Shown here in pieces: positions 56,004-64,000 of a stretch of DNA of 64,000 bases. This DNA is from Lantana camara (taxonomy: Eukaryota; Streptophyta; Magnoliopsida; Lamiales; Verbenaceae), in assembly GCA_037501455.1 (NCBI GenBank), contig CM074862.1, positions 61,101,501-61,165,500 on the forward strand, read 5' to 3'. Positions within the stretch are counted from its first letter, which is position 1, and each line of letters begins with the position of its first letter. Below the pieces are notes generated by a model that worked only from the letters and a program-made list of their open reading frames with translations, was not told the DNA's origin and ran no database searches. Position numbers and translations under genes: made by a program.

Positions 56004-59000
56004 TTATGAATTATCATCAAACATTACCGACAAAAGCAATCCTTGAACAAAATCACTTCTCTTTGTCTTCTCCTCTTGATCTTTGATAGACATTGGAGCC
56101 TGTTGGACCTTTCTGCATAACACAATCCAGTAACAAGAAAATCTTAAAACCCCAATAAGATAGGATCAACTGGGAAGGTTGAGTGAAATATTAAGTTAAT
56201 TTCACCATAGCACAAGAGGTTGGAATTGTAAGTGCAAAGCTCGTAAATCAATCAAAAAACTGTTCCGGATTAATGAAAGCCAACTTTACTTTTTTATACA
56301 AGAGATCAAATAAAATCAAGGGGAACAAAATAGAAAGACAAAAATATACAGATTGTTAGGTTTTATTTGAGCTTCTACATTATTATTTTCTTTCCTGGTG
56401 AGATTAACAGATGTTTCTCTTTTTCAGAAAGGACTGATTTCCTATACTATATTACTGTTTTCACATTCATGCCTATATATCTCTAATTTTATGAATTTCT
56501 AAAACAATGAATTGTTGTTATACTAACATATTAGTTGGTAATGCTAATCACTTGTAAAATTATATTAGATGGCCTTAAACCCAGCTATTTTGCAACACAA
56601 TAACGTATGAACTTGAACATTAACAAAGAATAGGAAACCCCACTTTTGAGCTGATGAGAAAATGGAGAAAACTAATTACTCAGGGAAATGATTTGGTGTT
56701 TGTTCAAAATATTCTACCAAAAACTGATTTTATTCGGGGAAGAACAAAACTGGGAAATGTGAAAGAAAACCACAAAAGTCGATATCATCCTGTACAATTT
56801 CAATCCTCACTTCCAACTTCTACCTCAGATTGAAGTGGATAGCACATTGCGAATACCTAAACCTAGTGGATAGTATTTACTAGTTTCACAAGTACCTAAA
56901 ATCCTAAAACTAATATCAGATAGCACAAGTGAAAGAAAACAAGTGGATAGCAGATTGCGAAAACCTAAATGTAGTTCATAGTATTTACTAGTTTCACAAG
57001 TACCTAAAATCCTAAAAATAATATCGGCATTTAGCACAGAAACAAATTTTAAGAAAACCAATGAACATACATTATATGAATAAACAATAGAAAAGCCTAG
57101 ACAAGACCAAATATCTTAAATATTACTTCTGAAATTGCAATAGTAACAGATTGGTTCACTTATCCAATATGTGCAATAAGTTAGTAACACACGCATAGCC
57201 TACATTCGCTAGACTGGAGCAATGAAAAGAAATAGATACTTACGGAATTTTCTGGGCATACACACAACACTTGTCAATAATTCATTTATGTGACGGAACC
57301 TAGAGGCATACGAAAGGTGATAAGAGCAATACAACCCAAACACTAGGAAACTTAAAGACAAAACCACTGACCTCTCTGAAATGCTACCAATTGTGCTCTT
57401 CTTGGCTAATGTCGACTCGGTTAAGGAGTGTGAAGGAACACTTTCATAATCTTCAACCATAGGTAATATAAAAGATGACAACAGCGGGTCTGGTGCTGCA
57501 TTGGTCGATGAGACAATGCAGGAAGATCCTCCAAAAAGAGACTGCAAATTCGCCTCTCTCAGCTCCCTCCTCAACAAAGAAAGAGTAGAATGCGAACCAG
57601 ATTTTCGTGATTTTCTCTTGCGCTGCATGTGGTCTATAGTCAAGGAACTCAGGATACATGGCAAAAGTTCTTATTTCCTATGGATGGAATCAACGAAAAA
57701 AACTTTACGATCTAAGACTTGATGTCACGCTGCACATCCTAGAGATTCATGAAGCTGCTCTTGAGTTTATTTTGAATAAATAAAAAAGTAGTTGTGTATA
57801 GGAATTCAGAGAAAATACAAAAATAACATAAATGTTGGAACCAGATACATAACAAGACAATGTAAAACAATAATTTATAGAATTAATAATATATGAAAAA
57901 ATGTATAGATGATTCAATATCTGCAAATGATGCACTCGAGACAAGTACAAAATAAACTGAGATGAAAGGATATCTTAAAGATATTTCCGTGTTGCAATGT
58001 TATATGTGCTACCATGTCAACACCCACCCTCATTGTACAAACTGGACACACCTGCAAAGATGAGCACAATTATCATAAAGCAGATTCCTCGAGAATGATC
58101 AAGGAAAATAAATCTTCTAATGGCAACATACGATTACATCCACCAGTAAAATTAACTATTTCTCAAACTTTACTGAGCCTATGTAAGAGGTCAGCAATGA
58201 ATATTTGGGGATTTACCTAGGTCTCAGTTTATGAAAGAGTTTGATATCTTTAACGGACCATTACAGAAAATATAAGACCTCATCCATGATTACAGAAAAA
58301 TTAGATAAGAAAAGAAACTTTACCCCGTTCTTAGCTTCTACAGGATGCTCGTCATCTATGTGGCAACAGAGTCCCACAATATCAAAATAATCCGAGCAAA
58401 ACGGGCATGGATATTCCTCCCTGATATCATCATCCATGTCAATTTCCTCAAACCCCATCAGCATTTCTGCACCAAAACCGTCCCATTTCATTCGTATGAC
58501 AATATACGCACAAAAGAAGAAGAGGAGGAAAAGAAAAAAGAATCAAATCCTCATCTTCTTTGTAAAATTTTACCTTAGACAACAATACCAAAACAAATTT
58601 AAGTCTCGGATATACGCATATGCAACAACAGCGTATACGACCTCATAAAACCAAACATAATTATTAGGCGTTTAATGTTAAAATCCATTGCTCTAACCAA
58701 CATTCAATTATATCTTTCAATAAAGCAATTTGGCACGAATTAGCAAATTCAGGAAACCCTAGTCAAAAATATATATATATATATATATATGGCCATCTTC
58801 AACTTGAACCATACAACATTTACACACCTAAAGCCCATAAAAAAAATAAAAAAAATAAAAAATTTAACAAAAACAAACATAATTCAACAACCAACAAGAA
58901 AGCCCAAACGAAAAACACACATTAAAAGGTGAAAATTCGCAGGCGGCATTTTACCAGATCGAGATTGAAGCGTAGATTGATAGCGCTTGGAGGCAGACGA

Positions 59001-59030
59001 GAGACGAGCAGCCCATGAATTAGCATCCAT
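56004..59030 (-). CDS. Di19-family (drought-induced 19) zinc-finger protein, five exons, 220 aa
   Basis: Nuclear zinc-finger protein of the plant Di19 family, known for roles in drought, salt and light responses. Exons on the minus strand are 59030-58955, 58466-58324, 58051-57974, 57628-57372 and 56112-56004. They total 663 nt, in frame, 220 residues. The N-terminus is MDANSWAARLSSASKRYQS. Paired zinc fingers are CPFC...CCHIDDEH (46-66) and CPVC...HITLQH (75-94). A basic nuclear-localisation-like run RKRKSRK lies at 102-108. The Di19 C-terminal domain follows (LSLLRRELREANLQSLFGGS, PDPLLSSFI, EEKTKRSDFVQGLLLS). Length and all motifs match the family, so it looks functional. Introns 1, 2 and 4 are GT-AG; intron 3 is AT-AC. 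Which paralogue it is cannot be told. It is the only intact host gene here. Confidence 0.95.
56833..57039. repeat. Two-copy tandem repeat in Di19 intron 4
   Basis: Copies at about 56833-56928 and 56941-57039, period 108 bp, share AAGTGGATAGCA, TAGTATTTACTAGTTTCAC and AAGTACCTAAAATCCTAAAA. It lies wholly within the 1259-nt intron. Confidence 0.9.
57629..57973 (-). other. U12-type AT-AC intron (Di19 intron 3)
   Basis: Minus strand: exon 3 ends ...TTTAAG, then ATATCCTTTC (57973-57964), the minor-spliceosome donor consensus. The intron ends TTCCTTGAC (57647-57639, U12 branch-site consensus), then TATAGACC and AC (57630-57629), before exon 4 ATGCAGCGC. The branch A is 11 nt from the intron end. 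Splicing here gives continuous Di19 coding (GNIFK-MQRKRKS); no GT-AG pair at these exon edges would. Length is 345 nt. Confidence 0.93.
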
Positions 59031-59112
59031 TGTTATCCTCTTTTTCAAACTCAAAACTCAAAAATTTTGAAAATGGTTCCCAAATCTGAGCTCCCTTCTT
59101 CTCAAAGGCCGA

Positions 59113-59265
59113 TTAAACTAATCTTCGATTAGCTCCAATCACTGAAATTGTCGGCCAGATTTTTCCTGATTCTCGGGGCAAGGAGTGAATGATATTACGA
59201 TGTATTGGACGAGAGAACGAAGAGAGAAGAGAAGAAGGCTTGCCTTTGCAAGGTGAAATGAACAT
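59113..59265 (-). other. Possible 50-codon upstream ORF in the Di19 leader
   Basis: A minus-strand ATG at 59265 opens 50 codons, ending 82 nt before the Di19 ATG. It would be in the mRNA only if transcription starts upstream of 59265, as the TATA box at 59303-59309 suggests. The peptide resembles nothing I know. Confidence 0.35.
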
Positions 59266-59302
59266 CCACCGAAAGGAAGAAGAGGGTTGTCTTTCACAGA
59301 CC

Positions 59303-59309
59303 TTTTATA
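59303..59309 (-). promoter_or_regulatory. Candidate Di19 TATA box
   Basis: Minus-strand TATAAAA lies about 275 nt upstream of the start codon. The next 100 bp upstream on the minus strand is a GA-rich tract (CT-rich on the plus strand), common in plant core promoters. Confidence 0.5.
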
Positions 59310-59394
59310 TTCTCTCTCTTTATTATTATTTTCCTTTTCTTTTCTATTTTCTTCTCTCTCTTTTTCTCTTTTGGATTTTGTTTGGTTTTCTGAT

Positions 59395-59401
59395 AGCCGA
59401 C
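59395..59401 (+). promoter_or_regulatory. Candidate DRE/CRT element (AGCCGAC)
   Basis: AGCCGAC contains the RCCGAC core known to bind DREB/CBF factors in drought and cold responses. It lies about 90 bp upstream of the Di19 TATA box. A single short motif could be chance, but the gene family makes it worth noting. Confidence 0.4.
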
Positions 59402-59409
59402 GTATTGTC

Positions 59410-59670
59410 TCATTTTAACTCTCATTAGTCATTAGATTTGAGAACAATTTTGGACCGTGTGTGTAGTGGTTTTGGTAAGAAATATGATTTCAGATCTTCT
59501 ATTTTCATTGGTTTTTTAATCTTATTATTGTGGGTTTTTTCCCCAAATTAGATGGGATAATTATAATTTGCCATCATTTTTAAATTAAATTACAGTACCA
59601 CCTTTCAAGAAATATCAAGAAATACCCTTTTTTACCAAACAAAATCATATTTAAAATCATGATTTTGTTA
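59410..59670. other. AT-rich sequence between Di19 promoter and LTR I
   Basis: No feature recognised. It is the upstream flank of Di19 before transposon sequence begins. Confidence 0.4.
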
Positions 59671-59954
59671 TGGAATGAGTATAAAGTCATAATATATCAT
59701 GAACACGTTCATGTGCATAACTAATGTCTTACGTATTACGATCAAGTATTATCATGTATGTCATAATCGAGTATAAAGGAAAGCAACGAAAAAGAAACGA
59801 AATGCACGAAAGAGGTCAAAAGACCAATCCGGACAAGGCTGATAGGCTTCGCGGTTGCTAAGGCCTTCCAGGCAGGCTCCCTAGATGGGCATCGTGGCCT
59901 CGAGAGAAATACGCTTAAAAGCGTCGCAACCGCTACCAAAAAGCATGTAAAACG

Positions 59955-60035
59955 ATCGCGGCCGCGATCACTTCGTCCTTGACTTGCTGGCGGCCGTGAT
60001 AAGTGAAGACACTTAGAAAGTGTCGCGACCGCGAC
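59955..60035. repeat. GC palindromes in LTR I
   Basis: CGATCGCGGCCGCGATC (about 59954) and GTGTCGCGACCGCGACAC (about 60019) lie in AT-rich LTR, with a partial CGGCCGTGA between. Confidence 0.8.
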
Positions 60036-60566
60036 ACCAATTCCAGCAGCAACACGTAGAGCAGCAAAAATAGGGGGCGGCGGTAAAACCCATCCCCAAG
60101 CTTCCCACACGTCCAACACGTCTAAGAATAGCACACAATCATCCATATTCACAAAACATAACATCTAGGAAACAAATAACTCATAAACTCATGCATTAAC
60201 AACCAACAAAACCACCAAACCCTCATTAATGCCATAACCATAAATGCTAAGAAACCCACAAAAATCAAGCCATAAATTCATGATCCAAGTCCAAATACTT
60301 CATATAAACCATTAAATCATGCTTTAACCCATAGAAACTCAAACCCTAGCCAAAACTCACAAATAATTCATATAAACACACACAACTCATAATACCTTGA
60401 AATGAAAGAGGGAAAGGAGAGGAAATGGGATGGTGATAAAGCTCAGATCGTGGCTCTTCCTCCTCTTTTCTTCTTGGCCGATCAAACGATATGGAAAGCA
60501 AGGGAGGGGGGAGGGGGGGTGTTTGGAGATGAAATGAAGAAGAAAGAAAGGTAATGGATGTATATG

Positions 60567-62505
60567 TGTTAGGAATAGTGCCCTAAAAGCCGATTGTATA
60601 TCCGCTTTGTGCTTTTCCTTATTGTAATCACAGACAATCTTTGAATAAAATAACGAATTGAGGCAACACTTCTTTATATGCTCTTGTTTGGTATGCGTTT
60701 ACTTTAGCTGTGCATGTATGAGAACTCCCCTAATCCTGATGACTTTAGGACTCTACCATTTAGGTGAAATGGTTCATGAAACGAGCCCTATATCACATAA
60801 GTCATGATTAGTAAAATACTCCAAGCCGATGTGTCCTATAGACAGTGGGAGTGTCAACCTGACTCCTCTAAGGCTTGCTTGTGGGATCACGCCCTTAAGA
60901 AGGACCACCTTGTTTCATGGAGGTGCAAAGTGTATAGTTGATACGTGCGTGATACATGAGGGTGCTTACTTTAATAAGTAAGTTCACTGAGGTGCCCCGT
61001 TTGAGAACATTCCTAAATGGGAAAGGAAGTTTCTATTTCAGGAAATGGAAACTTCTAGATTAGGAAACATCTCACGAGTCATTGATGTGATTAATTGATC
61101 CTTAGACTTGAGGTTCCTTGTCACTTTATGAGTTAACTCTGTAGTCTTAGGTATAAGCTTTAAAGGGTGTCACCTTAGACAACTGATTCAAGGCTTATGC
61201 TGGGGCTGCACAAGTGATTCATGAAAGTGAATGAGAATCAAGAAAGGACCTACACTTGCATTTGCAAGGTGATCTCTTATTGTGTAAGTCATTCATATGC
61301 CATATGGAGTCCTTGGCCAAGGTAGTAGATCAAGACATCAAGAAAAGGGTTTCTTGGATTGAGATCAAATGGATATGAAATGCACTTAACTTTAAGACCA
61401 GATTATTAGGGTTCTGATTATTCCCTTACCCTAGATCTTGGTTGAGATATAGTAAGTAGGAGGATTGTATCTCGCATGAATCAATGACTTAAAGGTTCTG
61501 TCGAATCCGAACATTCCAATTCAGCTAGGGGTTAAACACCTATTGCTAGACTATGGTCGTTTAATCTGTGGACTGATTAATTAATTAGTGAATTAATTAA
61601 TTAGGGTCACTGCTAATTGAATTGAGAACCTAGAGGGTCACACACAACAACTTGGTTACATGAGTTGAGGCTTTAAAATGATTAAACGAGTTAATCAGGC
61701 CAAGAGGGTTCCACATGTGTGAAATCACACGTGTGGCTCACGTGAGTGACACGTGTCACACACGTGTGAATATATATATATATATATATGTATTAAATAA
61801 TTAAATGTGTTAATTATTTAATAGACTTTGGTTTAATTTTGAATTAAAAAGAAAGTCTTATTTTGGAGAAAATAATCTAGTTAATTAATTACGAATTAAT
61901 TAATTAGATAAAAATAAGTTATTTATTTTATAATAAATAAAGTATAAAATTATCCAAAAATAGTTTGGATATTTTTAGCTCTCTTAAAAGTTGACTTGAA
62001 TTAGAATTCAAAGTCAAAGTTGGAAAATACTTGATGATCAAGTAATAGGAGAGAGAGGAACCAAATCCTTGTCCAACAAGGAATAGGTTCGGCCGTCCCT
62101 CTCCCTTTCCTATATATAGGGGAGCTCATGCTCCCCTTTAGAGCGAATTGGCAATTCTTTTGGTTCATATGTTGAACACCGTCCTTTCTCCAAGATCAAA
62201 TAAACCCTAGGTTAAGCCTAAACACTAACTAGAGAACTAACATCCTTACTAGTTAGATTGTGATCAAGTTGGTGGACTTTCTCTAGAGACTTCAAGTTAG
62301 AAGTTTGAAGATTCGAGCTTTACCAAGGAGAGGGGATCAAGCCGCGAGAAGAGCGTTCTTGGGTGGCTTGAAACGCTTCAAGAAAGAACAAAAGAAAAGT
62401 AAGTTTTCTGTCTCTACGAATTTGGTTACACGATTACGAGTCCAAGGTCCTTTTGTTGGGAAAATTTTTTAAATTCCGCTGCTTTCTGATTCGTGTTTTC
62501 CAACA
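60567..62505 (+). mobile_element. Solo copia LTR in LTR I
   Basis: TGTTAGGAATAG to CCAACA, 1939 bp, of the A/B family. The 5-bp duplication ATATG is at 60562-60566 and 62506-62510. It has four CACGTG hexamers at about 61725-61765 and a TATATATA box at about 62110. No internal sequence. Confidence 0.94.
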
Positions 62506-62888
62506 ATATGTGCAAGCCGGTGGAGAAGAAAAGGAAAAAGGAGAATTTGCAAGCAAATCCCTCAAGATTCCATTGCATTCAATCAAGTCCACAAGTTTTA
62601 AAACTTTACAATTTAGTTCTTCATAAGAACTTCAATTAAGTCCACAAGTTTACAAAGTTTCCAATTAAGGACAACTAATCATAAAATAAAGCTCGAGGAA
62701 TTAAGTTCGACAATCACACAATTCAAGTCACGGAATAAATCAATTAAATTCACTTGATTCATAAAGTTACAAACGAAATAAATTAAATTACACATTTAAA
62801 TCATAATAACGAGAAATTAAATAATCTAAATCTCAAAACTCAAACGTGTGGCTCGCGTACCCATACGGTCGAAACACAGGGTGCTATA

Positions 62889-63060
62889 GGGAAAACAAGT
62901 TTCCTCTAAGATCTTTAGGAAATTATAGATCTTCTAAAAATAGTGGGAGCAACATAGACTAAAGACCTAATCTCATGCATATCATTATTATTCAGCATGC
63001 TTACTAGTTCTCTGTTTTCCATTTAGGTTGTAGATTCTATGATTCTCTTCGTGTTTTGAA
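62889..63060 (+). other. End of a copia leader (element J)
   Basis: Matches the last roughly 170 bp of the A leader (GGGAAA...TTCCTCT-AGATCTTT, AGTGGGAGC, TTCAGCATGC, TAGTTCTCTGTTTT). The upstream part is cut by LTR I. Confidence 0.8.
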
Positions 63061-63443
63061 ATGGCAACAAAAAACCCTCTAGTATCGATCCTCAAGTTAA
63101 ACAAGTTGACTGGTCGCAATTATTCTGATTGGCTGAAGAATCTAAAAATCATTTTAGATTCCGAAAAGAAAACTTATTTTCTCTACGAGGCGGAACCTGT
63201 TCCGGAAGGAGAGGCTCCGACCCGGGCTGAGCGAGAGGCGATCCAGAAGTGAAAGGATGATAATCTCCAAGCTCGTTGCCACATGCTTCCTAATTTTTCT
63301 CCGAACAAGCAAAGACAACATGAGTCAATGGAACGTGCTTGGGAGATTTACGACCACTTAGAGCAACTCTACCTCCTTTATGAACATGTTACAAGGTATA
63401 ACACGTCGAAGGAATTGTTCCATCTAACAATGAGGGAGGGTTG
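63061..63443 (+). pseudogene. Copia J gag, N-terminal fragment
   Basis: The start MATKNPLVSIL matches A and C. Trp is changed to a stop at 63250-63252 (QK-stop-KDDN); the gag then continues (SMERAWEIYDHLEQL, RYNTSKELFHLTMREG) to 63443, where antisense LTR L begins. It has the same gag fold as A, about 125 residues. Confidence 0.9.
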
Positions 63444-63576
63444 TGTAGCATCCCGCATGGTAGGTCACCATATCCCCCGCACCAAAGCCTAATCCACATG
63501 CGAAATAGGAAGTCCATACTTGAACCAGGCAGTGGCGAACGGGATACAGACAAACACACACCTAAGGTAGGCGGAA
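63444..63576 (-). repeat. Antisense Ty3 LTR L, 3'-terminal part
   Basis: Starts TGTAGCATCCCGC and includes the antisense CCATATCCCCCGCACC block. It is cut at 63576 by LTR K, within the TAGGCGGAA of the conserved 3' stem arm. It was inserted into copia J, with left flank GGTTG. Confidence 0.78.
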
Positions 63577-64000
63577 TGTAACATCCCGACCTTCCGGATC
63601 TACAGGTATGCATTTACGGGGTGTTAAATGTGTTATTATTTATTTAATTATGCCTTTTATTGCTTTTAATGTTCTTAATTGCTTGACATTACTTGTTTAA
63701 TTGTTATTTGAATTTTGAACGTTTACGCCCTTTTGTTTGTATTTTGTTTCTTGCGTGCCCTTCTTTGATTTCGACTTTTGTGAATTCTTGATATACGTGA
63801 ACTATGTGAGTTATTTACGTGTTAGCATGCTCGTTTGGTGTTTCGGGTTTTGTTTGGTGTGGCTTTGTGCTCGTTTTGTTTTTCGGAACCTAGAGGATGG
63901 TTAAAGAGCATTTAGCGCACCTCGGGGTTCCGGGCGGCGTATCTTGAGCTAGGGAATTCGGATTCGAATTTCGGAAGAGGCGTTGGACTCGTGACGAGAT
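63577..64000 (+). repeat. Start of sense Ty3 LTR K (runs off the window)
   Basis: TGTAACATCCCGACC start, followed by the LTR blocks seen in F and G (ATTTAGCGCACCTCGGGGTTCC, GGCGTATCTTGAGCTAGG, GGACTCGTGACGAGA). Flank CGGAA (63572-63576) is the expected target duplication; the other end is outside the window. Confidence 0.8.

Larger units (their letters stand above)
59671..62888 (-). repeat. Antisense Ty3 LTR I, truncated, hosting a solo copia LTR
   Basis: Homology to Ty3 LTRs begins at about 59671-59700 (antisense of GCACATGAACGTGTTCATGA, compare about 28595-28615 in F). GC palindromes lie at about 59955-60035. After the solo copia LTR it continues to the antisense LTR start, GGTGCTATA at 62888 with TA in place of the usual CA. 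Total LTR sequence is only about 1.3 kb, so its 3' portion is missing on the Di19 side. No genes; spurious frames fall in its GC-rich part. Confidence 0.65.

Noticed and set aside
57501..57722. Plus-strand frame of 73 codons
   Set aside because: Shadow of Di19 exon 4 on the minus strand.
59742..60164. 140-codon minus-strand frame
   Set aside because: Lies in the palindromic GC-rich part of LTR I; no recognisable domain.

Overview
The window is a piece of a flowering-plant nuclear genome, probably a eudicot (inference). The evidence is an intact, intron-containing Di19-type zinc-finger gene set among nested LTR retrotransposons primed by initiator tRNA-Met, with long AT-rich LTRs and a Helitron relic. 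It holds one intact host gene; nearly everything else is transposon-derived.

Layout. (1) 1-23976 is a four-deep nest. An antisense Ty1/copia element C (gag in three pieces at 1-423, 15951-16029 and 18608-18929, leader to 21078, LTR 21094-23976) interrupts the relic of a Helitron Rep/helicase gene (23977-24600). C was hit by an antisense copia element B (424-15945, target duplication CCGTG), and B's LTR was hit by a full-length sense copia element A (1678-11627, duplication ACTGT). C also carries a solo Ty3/gypsy LTR D (16030-18607), and its LTR carries a terminal-inverted-repeat element (21854-22698). (2) 25613-55002 is a second nest, based on an antisense Ty3 LTR G. G is split by F, a large coding-poor Ty3-type element (26431-38746, duplication AATCC, itself holding a solo copia LTR at 30291-32222), and by a sense Ty3 LTR H (40429-54072). 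H is split by E, a very young full-length chromodomain Ty3 element (42586-52731, duplication AAGTA). (3) 56004-59030, minus strand, is a five-exon Di19 gene with a minor-spliceosome AT-AC intron. (4) 59671-64000 has antisense Ty3 LTR pieces I and L, a solo copia LTR (60567-62505), a copia gag fragment J and the start of another Ty3 LTR, K.

Function. The only complete coding potential is Di19, a nuclear stress-response transcription factor, and the pol frame of E. A is structurally complete, but its gag-pol has a one-base frameshift and it has lost an integrase catalytic aspartate. B, C and J are pseudogenes. D and the two isolated copia LTRs are solo LTRs, the products of LTR-LTR recombination.

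Most interesting are non-coding patterns shared by independent LTRs: a long-range inverted repeat near the 3' end of Ty3 LTRs whose arms change together; family-specific GC-palindrome arrays inside the Ty3 LTRs; a motif repeated four times in the long copia leader; a CACGTG array in the copia LTR promoter; and a hairpin minisatellite beside the polypurine tract of F.
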